From contig JACJYV010000005.1 in the NCBI GenBank assembly GCA_020635905.1, positions 372,001-436,000 of the forward strand: 64,000 bases of DNA, given 5' to 3'. The notes under the pieces were generated by a model. The model made no database searches. It was not told the DNA's origin and saw only the letters and a program-made list of their open reading frames with translations. Positions 1 to 7,112 of this stretch are shown one piece after another. Position 1 is the first letter of the stretch. Every line of letters starts with the position of its first letter. Made by a program: the position numbers and the translations under genes. Source of the stretch: Bacteroidia bacterium (GTDB lineage Bacteria > Bacteroidota > Bacteroidia > J057 > JADKCL01).

Positions 1-557
1 ACCTGCATTTTCAAACCCGCACCACCATTGATACCCTGGATTATTCGGGTACGGGTTTCAACCAGGGCTCCAAGGTGGTGATTGCCGCCGCAGGCGCCAA
101 AAAGCGGGAACTGAGCGCAGAACTGCCCTCAGATATGAGTCTGCCCAATGGTTTTTCCCATCCCAGGGTGGTGTTTCCGGGGGTGGTGGCCATTCAGGGA
201 CCGAAATTTGAAGCGGAAGGTCAGGCAGGTTGGGAAATGGACGGACTGGCTCAATCACTGAAAAATCACGGCAACTGGGAGGGCATTCCCCTGGTGGTAG
301 TGGTGGATGATGCAGAATTTGTGGCTCAGAAGCTGAAAAATTTCCTCTGGGTGACTTTTACCCGCTCCAATCCCTCCCATGATATTTACGGGGTCAGTAG
401 TTTTATTCAGCACAAGCACTGGGGCTGTTTCGGGCCTTTGCTGATTGATGCCCGCATCAAGCCGCACCATGCTCCTCCGCTGATCGAAGATCCGGCCATT
501 ACCCGCAGGGTGGATGCGCTGGCCGCCAAAGGCGGCCCGCTGGAGGGAATTATTTGA
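1..557 (+). CDS. UbiD family decarboxylase, C-terminal part (5' truncated)
   Basis: The frame is open from base 3 with no start of its own, so this is the last ~184 codons of a gene that begins outside the window. UbiD enzymes are cytosolic (de)carboxylases that use prenylated FMN, acting in quinone biosynthesis or aromatic-acid metabolism. What I see is the family's C-terminal signature FLWVTFTRSNPSHDIYG, followed about 17 residues later by a GCFGPLLIDARIKPHHAPPL stretch. The earlier part (TLDYSGTGFNQGSKVVIAAAG) also fits the family. The substrate cannot be told from this part. A methionine codon equivalent (GTG at 75) exists in the visible part but is internal to the domain. A terminator-like hairpin lies about 150 bases downstream. 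Confidence 0.85.
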   Translation, partial: LHFQTRTTIDTLDYSGTGFNQGSKVVIAAAGAKKRELSAELPSDMSLPNGFSHPRVVFPGVVAIQGPKFEAEGQAGWEMDGLAQSLKNHGNWEGIPLVVVVDDAEFVAQKLKNFLWVTFTRSNPSHDIYGVSSFIQHKHWGCFGPLLIDARIKPHHAPPLIEDPAITRRVDALAAKGGPLEGII

Positions 558-705
558 GGGCTTTCAGCGATCAGCTTTCAGCAGTCAGCGGTCAGTAATA
601 GCAAGACTTTAATGGAAAACAGAATTCTACAGAAGTGGGACAGCTGACCGTGTGCCGCCATCTGAAACTGTAAACCGTAAACAGTAAACTGTCTAAAAAC
701 AGCTT

Positions 706-740
706 GCCCCGACACTTTTCAGTGCCGGGGCTTTCTTTTA
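706..740 (+). terminator. Rho-independent terminator-like hairpin
   Basis: An 11-bp stem with one A/C mismatch, left arm GCCCCGACACT (706-716), loop TTTC, right arm AGTGCCGGGGC (721-731), followed by TTTCTTTTA. The T-rich tract is on the plus strand, so it would end transcription coming from the UbiD-family gene. Confidence 0.7.
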
Positions 741-801
741 CGCAGAATGCTGAGGTAAATGTTTGTCTGTGGTCAGCGATCTGCTTGCGCAGGGGTTTCC
801 G

Positions 802-1032
802 GTTTGCGGCGGAATCCGGTTTGATGTCAGGTCAGGTTTGCAATTGTTACGGCGCGTTTGCAGCAGGTTTGAAATGGGTTAGTTTGAAAACAGGTTGTTT
901 GAAACAGTTGGTTTAAGGTTTGTTTGGCGGTAAGCCAGGTTTGTTTGGTAAAATCGGTTTCTAAAAAAGGTTTATCAGGTATGAGAAAGAATTACTAAAG
1001 AACTTTGTTTGTGTAGGTTTGAAAACTGTTTG
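802..1032 (+). repeat. Cluster of GTTTG words
   Basis: Fourteen copies of GTTTG, all on the plus strand, in 231 bases, often as AGGTTTG or CAGGTTTG and twice as GTTTGTTTGG. They are irregularly spaced, so this is not a simple tandem repeat. TTTG is the core of the Bacteroidota -33 and -7 promoter elements, but no clear TAnnTTTG is evident here. It lies directly upstream of the CtlX-type gene. Confidence 0.6.
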
Positions 1033-1119
1033 TTGTTGTGGTCACATTTGCGTTTACGGTATTGGGATGCGCAGGGTTCGCTTTTTCCATAACAGAAAAG
1101 AGGATTATTCTTACATTCG

Positions 1120-1127
1120 AAGGAGGG
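1120..1127 (+). promoter_or_regulatory. Strong Shine-Dalgarno sequence
   Basis: AAGGAGGG ends 7 bases before the ATG at 1135. Such an extended anti-16S match is unusual in Bacteroidota, where leaders usually lack one. It fixes the start of the CtlX-type gene. Confidence 0.7.
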
Positions 1128-1134
1128 TAATTCT

Positions 1135-2034
1135 ATGCAGTCAACTTCGCACGTTTTGCTGGTCAGACCAGCTTCACCGGCCTTTAATGAGGAAACTTCG
1201 GCCACCAATGCCTTTCAGGTTTCGCTGGATTCTTTAAGCAAAGAAGAAATCTTACGCCGGGTGCTGGGAGAGTTTGATGAATTTGTAACTCTTTTGCGAA
1301 AAAAAAATGTGCGGGTTACGGTTTTTCAGGACCAGGCACCCCCCGAAAAGCCCGACGCCATCTTTCCCAACAACTGGATTGCCTTCACGGAAAAGGAAGT
1401 TTTCCTTTTCCCCATGCTCTCTCCCAGCCGTCGGCTGGAGAGAAATTTTGACCTGATTCGTGAAATTGATCCCAACCAAAACCTGACGGTGGTGAGTGAT
1501 CTGCTGGAAGGGGAAAAGGCGGGAAAATTCCTGGAAGGAACGGGCAGCGTGGTGATGGACCACCTGCAAAGGCAGGCGTACGCCTGCCTTTCTGAAAGAA
1601 CAAATGCAGAACTTTTCCGCAGTTTTTGCCACATGAGAGGTTACACCCCCATGCTTTTTGAAGCCCGCGACCGCAACGGCCTGCCCATTTACCACACCAA
1701 TGTGGTGATGGGAATCGGGACCCGCTTTGCTTTGATCTGCACCTCCTGCATCCCCGATCCAACTGAAGTCTTGGCAAACCTGACCAAATCAGGACGGGAA
1801 ATCATCGAAATCAGCCTGGAACAAATGGAGCATTTTGCAGGAAATCTCCTTGAATTACAAAGCCAGGATGGAGATTTTCTGATTGCCATTTCCAAACAGG
1901 GCTGGGAAAGCCTCTCGCCGGGCCAGCAGGCCAGGCTGAGTGCTCACGCAGAGGTGATCACCCCCGATCTGACCACCATTGAGGCCATTGGGGGCGGCAG
2001 CGCCCGCTGCATGCTGGCTGAGGTATTTGGCTAA
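1135..2034 (+). CDS. ctlX: CtlX-type arginine deiminase-fold hydrolase
   Basis: A 299-residue cytosolic enzyme of the amidinotransferase / dimethylarginine dimethylaminohydrolase fold, in the family named CtlX (citrulline utilisation hydrolase). Such enzymes hydrolyse C-N bonds of guanidino or ureido groups via a Cys nucleophile. Seen: the N-terminal VLLVRPA start, NNWIAFTE near residue 79, EGTGS with the conserved AYACLSERT around residue 148, the catalytic His in YHTNVVMGIGTR (H187), and the C-terminal GGGSARCMLAEVF with Cys292. Length and motif order match the family. The start is set by the strong ribosome binding site. It appears to be monocistronic: a promoter for the next gene lies downstream. 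The exact substrate cannot be told from sequence. Codons 145-152 coincide with a perfect 24-base DNA palindrome. Confidence 0.85.
   Translation: MQSTSHVLLVRPASPAFNEETSATNAFQVSLDSLSKEEILRRVLGEFDEFVTLLRKKNVRVTVFQDQAPPEKPDAIFPNNWIAFTEKEVFLFPMLSPSRRLERNFDLIREIDPNQNLTVVSDLLEGEKAGKFLEGTGSVVMDHLQRQAYACLSERTNAELFRSFCHMRGYTPMLFEARDRNGLPIYHTNVVMGIGTRFALICTSCIPDPTEVLANLTKSGREIIEISLEQMEHFAGNLLELQSQDGDFLIAISKQGWESLSPGQQARLSAHAEVITPDLTTIEAIGGGSARCMLAEVFG
1568..1591. repeat. Perfect 24-base palindrome inside ctlX
   Basis: Each half is AAAGGCAGGCGT read inward from both strands (12-bp arms, no spacer). It encodes the family-conserved AYACLS region, so the protein is intact. It shares the 9-base arm AGGCAGGCG / CGCCTGCCT with an inverted repeat in the GH106-like gene at 14282. 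Confidence 0.75.
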
Positions 2035-2131
2035 ATTTTATTTTCGTGACAAAATCACCCGACAAAAAGCGCGGTTGGCCTGTTTGGCGACATTATGGCC
2101 GCCCGATTCAAACACATCGACTGGAAATACA

Positions 2132-2163
2132 TTTGTGAAATATTCGAAATGGATATATTTTTG
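2132..2163 (+). promoter_or_regulatory. Bacteroidota-type promoter
   Basis: A -33 element TTTG (2132-2135), a 20-base spacer and a -7 element TATTTTTG (2156-2163), which match the TTTG...TAnnTTTG consensus. It ends 27 bases before the ATG of the response regulator. Confidence 0.55.
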
Positions 2164-2190
2164 CGGCCAGGATTCTCCAACTCCCTTTAA

Positions 2191-2589
2191 ATGAATAAAT
2201 TTCGTTCGATTCTACTAATTGAGGACGATGATGTCACCAACTTCTATAACGAGCATGTTTTGAAGCGTGCCGGGGTTTCTGACATTTTTTATAAGGCCCT
2301 GAATGGAAAGGAAGCTCTGGACATTCTTTCGGGCAGTAAAATTCCCCCTGATTTTGTATTTCCTGAGCTGATTTTGATGGACTTGCACATGCCCATCATG
2401 GACGGATGGGAGTTTCTGGAACATTATCACCAACTGCCCGGCGAACAACAAGTCAAAAATCTGGTGATCATGCTGACGAATCCCCTGATGGGCGATCAGA
2501 AAGCCAAAGCCGAAGGCTTTCCCCTGATTACGGGCTACCTTAACAAGCCTTTGCAGATTACAGAAATGACCAAATTGCTCTTCAACTGA
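2191..2589 (+). CDS. Single-domain response regulator
   Basis: A 132-residue CheY-like receiver domain with no output domain. Receivers take phosphate from a histidine kinase and signal by protein contact. Seen: the acidic pocket E11-D12-D13 in ILLIEDDD, the phosphoacceptor D64 in LILMDLHMP, the switch residue T96 in VIMLTNP, and the conserved Lys K119 in YLNKPL. The protein ends directly after the domain. No histidine kinase is nearby, so the partner must be encoded elsewhere. It has its own promoter and is convergent with the TlpA-like gene, whose stop lies 3 bases away. Confidence 0.9.
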   Translation: MNKFRSILLIEDDDVTNFYNEHVLKRAGVSDIFYKALNGKEALDILSGSKIPPDFVFPELILMDLHMPIMDGWEFLEHYHQLPGEQQVKNLVIMLTNPLMGDQKAKAEGFPLITGYLNKPLQITEMTKLLFN

Positions 2590-2592
2590 GCC

Positions 2593-4065
2593 TTATTCCT
2601 GCAATAATTTCCTGATTTCAGTTAAAGTTTCCGGCTGGCTCGGACGGGTCGCCCGCGGCTGTACGATTTTGCCCTTCTTGTCGATGAGCATGTAACGGGG
2701 AATGCTGGTCACCTTGAAAAAAGTGGCCGCAGAGGCATTCCATCCGCCGGGACTGAACACATGGGTGCCTTCCAGCCCAATCTGCTCCACGGACCTTTTC
2801 CAGGTATCTTCGTCTTTGTCGATGGAAATGTAGAGGAATACCACTTCCTTTAATTCCTTTTTGGACAGGGTTTCCTTGAGTTGTTTAGCATAGGGAAATT
2901 GCTGGCGGCAGGGACCGCACCAACTGGCCCAAAAATCAACATAGACCACCTTGCCCGTAAAGTCGCTCAGGCGGGTCTTTTTGCCATTCATGTCGATCAG
3001 GGTATAATTTCCATCGTCTTTGGCGGGTTTTTCCTTTTTGACTTCTTCCTCCTCCGTTTTCTTCGCCATGTGTTCGCCACAGGCAGCCCGCACCGTCTCC
3101 ACATACTTTCCAGACTTGTCTGAAAAGGTGAGGCGGCCAAAAAGTTTGGTGGCCATCTCGGGCGTGGCCCTTTCGCACTGGGTTACCAGCAGATTGGCCA
3201 GGTAGTACTGGTACAGGGGTTCGGCCAGCAGGCTGCGTGAAACCTTTTCCAGGCGGTACATCTGGGCAGAAACTTCAGGGAATTCCTTGAATTTATTGGA
3301 ATCTGCGGCGAAATAGACCATGACGCGGTCGATATAGGTGCGGTACTGGGGCAGGGGAAGGGCCGCCACGTCCTGGAAAGTGGCTGCACTCATTTCGTCG
3401 GTCATGACGCGGGGCAACTCGCGGATCACCAGCTTTTTGGGGTAATTTCCCTGAATCTGGGACCAAAGGAGGAGCTTGTTGAGGTAATTATAACGGATCA
3501 TTTTCTCCGCAAAACCCGCAAAAGCCGGGCTGAACTCCTTTTTCATGGGATGCTCTTTGAGGAAATTTGCCTGGCGCATCTTTTTTTCAAACAGATCAAA
3601 TTCGACCAGGTCAATGGCTTTTTCTTTGAGGGCAGCGGAAGTATCCACGGTGGCAAAATCATTGCCAAATTCCACCGCCAGTTCGCGCAGATAGTTGTTG
3701 TGGGCGCTGCCTTTGCCCGAAAAGGACAGGGTGGACTCCATTTTTCCGGCGGAAAACTTCATTTCCAGTTCGTCGCCGGGCTCCAGATAGAGTTCGAAGG
3801 ACTCGTTACCCAATTGAAAGGGAACGAAGCGACCCTCGGTCAGGTCGATGCGGGCCGAAAATTTCTCTTTCTTCAAAGGAAAGTCCGTCTTGATGCCCCC
3901 GCCAATCAGATCGGGTGACGGATAAAAGCTCACCATTCCATCGGGGGCGCCGGCAATTTCGCCCGAAATACGGGCAGCATCCTGGCCGAAGGCCAGATTG
4001 GCGGTAAAAAGCAGGATCAAGATCAGATATCTCCTCATCATAGCCACATTTTTTGCAAAAATCAT
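2593..4065 (-). CDS. TlpA-like thioredoxin-fold protein, exported
   Basis: A protein of up to 490 residues with a signal peptide (MRRYLILILLFTANLAFG, then QDAA). An N-terminal DUF4369-like beta domain lies at about residues 30-130 and a helical middle part follows. The C-terminal TlpA/AhpC-type thioredoxin domain carries the redox motif WCGPC at residues 382-386 and the cis-proline at P456 (TSIPRYMLID). Proteins with this architecture are common in the Bacteroidota envelope and act as disulfide reductases or isomerases. The first ATG is at 4065, but the signal peptide reads more naturally from the ATG pair at 4041/4038. The gene stands alone between a convergent response regulator and a repeat-rich gap. 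Confidence 0.85.
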   Translation of the reverse strand: MIFAKNVAMMRRYLILILLFTANLAFGQDAARISGEIAGAPDGMVSFYPSPDLIGGGIKTDFPLKKEKFSARIDLTEGRFVPFQLGNESFELYLEPGDELEMKFSAGKMESTLSFSGKGSAHNNYLRELAVEFGNDFATVDTSAALKEKAIDLVEFDLFEKKMRQANFLKEHPMKKEFSPAFAGFAEKMIRYNYLNKLLLWSQIQGNYPKKLVIRELPRVMTDEMSAATFQDVAALPLPQYRTYIDRVMVYFAADSNKFKEFPEVSAQMYRLEKVSRSLLAEPLYQYYLANLLVTQCERATPEMATKLFGRLTFSDKSGKYVETVRAACGEHMAKKTEEEEVKKEKPAKDDGNYTLIDMNGKKTRLSDFTGKVVYVDFWASWCGPCRQQFPYAKQLKETLSKKELKEVVFLYISIDKDEDTWKRSVEQIGLEGTHVFSPGGWNASAATFFKVTSIPRYMLIDKKGKIVQPRATRPSQPETLTEIRKLLQE

Positions 4066-4119
4066 TCCTTAAATATAGTTAACCCAAAATAAAGTGTTCA
4101 AAGTATTCGGGATTAAAGC

Positions 4120-4225
4120 AAACTTAGTGGAAAATTGGCCAAAAAGGGGAAGTATCGCAATCTCTAAAGCAATCGCTTGCGCGTAAACTTAGTAGGAAAT
4201 CGAGCAAAAAGGGTCAGTATCGCAA
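4120..4225. repeat. Pair of 41-base imperfect direct repeats
   Basis: Copies at 4120-4160 and 4185-4225. Both begin AAACTTAGT and end AGTATCGCAA, with AAAAAGGG in the middle. They differ at a handful of positions. Confidence 0.75.
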
Positions 4226-4367
4226 AGTACGCCAAGATTTTTGGGTCCGTATTTCGTTGGCTGAAATGGCAAAGTTCGCTAAGCTGGACGTTTTATTTTC
4301 ATTCAGCTTTGGGATCTTTGCTCCCTCAAACCCACGAAACGCGGAAAACACCCCCTTTGCGATCCCG

Positions 4368-4461
4368 GATAGCTATCGGGATTGCGTGACCTTTAAGCCC
4401 TTAAGTTGACGCCTATGCGATAGCTATCGGGATTGCGTGACCTCTAAAATCCCAAGTTGAC
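4368..4461. repeat. Pair of 43-base direct repeats carrying GATAGCTATC
   Basis: Copies at 4368-4410 and 4419-4461. Each opens with GATAGCTATCGGGATTGCG and ends with AAGTTGAC. The first 25 bases are identical. The palindrome CGATAGCTATCG is complete in the second copy; the first reads GGATAGCTATCGGG. Confidence 0.8.
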
Positions 4462-4946
4462 TTTGATGTCAAAGTATTCGTGATTAATACGGACAGAAAG
4501 TGAATTTCTGTACAATAATTCCGGGATTCCTGAGATTTCTCCTGCATTTGCCAGCCAATTTTCCCGCGACTATCCACACCCTTCCGCCTTCCCTGTATGC
4601 ATTTCAGGACGATGGTAAAAAGGAGAATTTTCCTGAGAATTTTAATTTTGGGGCAATTATTTATGCGATTCGAAATATTTAAGCTGATTTTCTTACATAT
4701 CGCAATATATTCCAAATAATTTCAAACAAATTTTAACCCAATCCGTAAAGCCGAAAGAGTCCTCCCAAAGTGGAGCGTGTGGGATAAGTCCCTTTTGCAA
4801 TCCGAAAGAAAACCCTGAAATTTATCTGCTTGAAGAAATCACTACCTGCTTAACGATCATTCTTTTTCAATCAGTTTACCCGCTTTGGAATGAAAATTGC
4901 ATTTCAAGCAAAAAAAAGGATTACAAAAATTTAACAGCTCCAAAAG

Positions 4947-6965
4947 ATGAGAAACCTACATCACTATCTGTGCAGCGCGCTTCTGCTTGGCACTCTTTTA
5001 TTCCTTCAGATGGGTCAACTCATGGCCCAGGACCAGAACAAACAGCTCATTTCCCAGGTTTTGCTGGACACTGATGGGCTTTTACCCAATGAAACTTCCC
5101 TTTTGAAACTCAAAGACTGGGGAGATCTGAAAGTTATGCGGGTCAGAAAACTCGGGGCCGAAGATGGCCGCGGTACCTTCAAATACCTGTATGAAATGGA
5201 TCTCTCAGGCAATTTGAGCCGTTTCGAAACTTCGCAGGGAGAATGGTCTCACAATTTCTATTATAATGATCAAAACGCTCTGATCTCCATCGAGAGCTTC
5301 CGTTACGGAGCCCTCGCCACCCAGCGCCATTTCTACTACAACCACAAAGGCCTGCTTTACAAAAGCGCCGAACTGGAATTGTCCGCCAAAAAAGAAGTGG
5401 AAGTCCTCTACGACGACCAGGGACATCCCTCCACCAAAGTCATCTATACCGACGGTCTGGTTTCGGACAGCTGGAAAATCAATAACGTGTATGAAAATGG
5501 TCGCCTGACCTCCAGCGAAGGCAAAGGCAGCAAAGAAACCTTCACCTACGACGGCAAAGGAAATCTTCTGACCTACACCCTCAACCTGGGCGAAAAAGGC
5601 TTCAAAACCGAAGTTTCCTACAAAAACGACCAGCCTTTTGAAGTAAAAAACTATACTGCTTCAGGCGTTGATTTCAACCTGCAGTCCACCGTTTCCTTCA
5701 AATACAACTCCCTGGGTCTGGTGGTGAAAGAATCCGTGAAATTCCGCGATGCCAACTCCATGCCCGTATCTTACGACTACATCTACGACCAGTACTGGGA
5801 AGCTATCTCCAGCAGCCGTGGTGACCTCGAGGAAGACGGTTTCCCCGGTTACGGAACCCCCCTCGTCCTCTCCTGGATGAGCCCCATGAGCAACGTGGAA
5901 GTAAACGACTCTGTGTATGACATCCAGATCGAGGTGAAGCCCGGTCCTGGTCAGGAAATGCCTGAGATCAAAGGAATTACCCTGCGTCACAATGGCGACA
6001 AAGCCGAGCAGGAAGTAGGAAAAGTATGGCTGGAAAGGTCTGGAAAAGGAAATAAATGGACCTTCGAAAAGCGCATGTACCTCAAAGAAGGGATGAACAC
6101 CATTGACGTGGAAGCCACCACCAAACTGGGCTCTTTCTACTCGGGTCAGCGCAACGTGAACTACGTGAACCCCGCCAAACCCATCAAAGTGGATAACCTC
6201 TACGTACTGGCTATCGGCATCGCCGACTACGACAAGGACCAGTACGACCTCAACTTTGCCGATGCTGACGCCCGCGACCTGGCTGGTATGTTCAAAAACC
6301 AGACCGGCAAACTGTACGACAATGTGAAGGTGGAACTGATCACCAATAAAGACGCCACCAAAGCCAATATCGAAAAAGCTGTGCGCCAGCTGCGCGGCAA
6401 AGTTACCGATCGCGACCTCTCCATCGTGCTCTTTTCCGGTCACGGTGTTACCACCGACGCCGACGAGTACTACCTGCTGCCCCGCTGCGAAACCAAATGC
6501 GACGGTCCGCTGGAAGATGTGGCTATCAACAACCGCTGGATGATGGAGCAGGTGGGCAAATGGGGCGGACCGATGATTTACTTCTTCGACGGCTGCCACA
6601 CCTCGCCTCTGGATACCAACGGCAAACCTCTGGCCAAAACCAACCTGAATCTGGTGGAGCAAAATTTCTCTGAGTATGTGACCAAAAAGGACAAACTCAA
6701 GATTCTGATGCTGGCCAGTCAGGCTGAAAAACAGTCTAAGGAAAATGGCTGGTGGCAGAATGGCGCCTTCACTGAGGCCCTGATCGAAGGTCTGCAAGGC
6801 AAAGCCGACGAAATGGGCGACAATAACGGCATGGTTACCTTCCAGGAACTCAACGAGTACACCACCTGGCGGGTAAACAAACTCACCGAAGGTGAGCAGG
6901 TGCCTTACAGCATGCAGCGTGGCGTGGGCGCCGTGTCCATGTACGTGCTCGACAAGAAAAAATAA
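4947..6965 (+). CDS. Exported caspase-fold (peptidase C14) protein with RHS-like repeats
   Basis: A 672-residue protein with a signal peptide ending at about LMAQ (residue 27). Residues ~60-300 are beta-rich repeats of the YD/RHS kind (for example FYYNHKGLLY, FTYDGKGNLLTY, FKYNSLGLV). An Ig-like segment (~310-415) follows. The C-terminal caspase domain starts at VDNLYVLAIGIADY. The catalytic dyad is visible: His499 in LFSGHGV and Cys550 in FFDGCHTS. Bacterial caspase-fold proteins cleave after basic or acidic residues, and roles in the envelope are mostly unknown. The next gene encodes a second caspase-fold protein with the same Ig-plus-caspase C-terminal half and a different N-terminal half. 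No lipobox or T9SS tail is seen, so periplasmic location is inferred. Confidence 0.85.
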   Translation: MRNLHHYLCSALLLGTLLFLQMGQLMAQDQNKQLISQVLLDTDGLLPNETSLLKLKDWGDLKVMRVRKLGAEDGRGTFKYLYEMDLSGNLSRFETSQGEWSHNFYYNDQNALISIESFRYGALATQRHFYYNHKGLLYKSAELELSAKKEVEVLYDDQGHPSTKVIYTDGLVSDSWKINNVYENGRLTSSEGKGSKETFTYDGKGNLLTYTLNLGEKGFKTEVSYKNDQPFEVKNYTASGVDFNLQSTVSFKYNSLGLVVKESVKFRDANSMPVSYDYIYDQYWEAISSSRGDLEEDGFPGYGTPLVLSWMSPMSNVEVNDSVYDIQIEVKPGPGQEMPEIKGITLRHNGDKAEQEVGKVWLERSGKGNKWTFEKRMYLKEGMNTIDVEATTKLGSFYSGQRNVNYVNPAKPIKVDNLYVLAIGIADYDKDQYDLNFADADARDLAGMFKNQTGKLYDNVKVELITNKDATKANIEKAVRQLRGKVTDRDLSIVLFSGHGVTTDADEYYLLPRCETKCDGPLEDVAINNRWMMEQVGKWGGPMIYFFDGCHTSPLDTNGKPLAKTNLNLVEQNFSEYVTKKDKLKILMLASQAEKQSKENGWWQNGAFTEALIEGLQGKADEMGDNNGMVTFQELNEYTTWRVNKLTEGEQVPYSMQRGVGAVSMYVLDKKK

Positions 6966-6970
6966 TTGAC

Positions 6971-7016
6971 TTCCCCCTCCCGGTTCCGATTTAGCGCCGG
7001 AACCGGGAGACCGGGG
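6971..7016. other. Strong GC-rich hairpin between the caspase genes
   Basis: A perfect 12-bp stem, CTCCCGGTTCCG (6977-6988) with CGGAACCGGGAG (6998-7009), loop of 9. A further C-run at 6973-6977 can pair with GGGGG at 7012-7016. There is no T-tract, so it is more likely an RNA-stability or attenuation element than a classical terminator. Confidence 0.55.
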
Positions 7017-7112
7017 GTTAATTTTAGCGCTTCAAAGGGCAAAATCTCCCCCAAACTGCCCTCCTTTCGGGGAAAAACCCTAACTTAACAGGCTAATCCA
7101 AGGTGAGTTCAA

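Larger units (their letters stand above)
558..1134. other. 577-base gene-free stretch with repeats and a terminator
   Basis: No convincing gene on either strand. The 5' part (565-600) is built of near-repeats of the word TCAGC (ttTCAGCgaTCAGCttTCAGCagTCAGCggTCAG). At 665-695 there are near-repeats of the type aaactgTAAAcCGTAAAcagTAAACtgt. Then come a terminator hairpin (706-731), a long run enriched in the word GTTTG (802-1032), and a strong ribosome binding site just before the next gene. The short frames here (for example 704-916 and 975-1208) have no recognisable protein character. Confidence 0.6.
4098..4487. repeat. 19-base direct repeat flanking the repeat cluster
   Basis: TCAAAGTATTCGGGATTAA at 4098-4116 recurs with one mismatch (T for G) at 4469-4487, so the other repeats lie between the two copies. 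Confidence 0.65.
4066..4946. other. 881-base gene-free stretch with decayed repeats
   Basis: No credible gene: the longest frame (minus strand, 4413-4715) runs through the repeats and has no protein character. It contains three sets of imperfect direct repeats (listed separately) and the palindrome GATAGCTATC twice. There is also a further pair of related words, CGCAAAGTACGCCAAG at 4221 and GGCAAAGTTCGCTAAG at 4268. From about 4680 the sequence is AT-rich leader for the caspase-fold gene, in which I see no clear promoter match. Confidence 0.6.

Noticed and set aside
4413..4715. A 100-codon minus-strand frame in the repeat-rich gap.
   Set aside because: It runs through the 43-base repeats, has no family features and no plausible start context.
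5661..6797. A 378-codon minus-strand frame opposite the first caspase gene.
   Set aside because: It is a shadow of the real gene (His/Val/Gly-rich, antisense of a codon-biased frame). The plus strand has the signal peptide and catalytic motifs.
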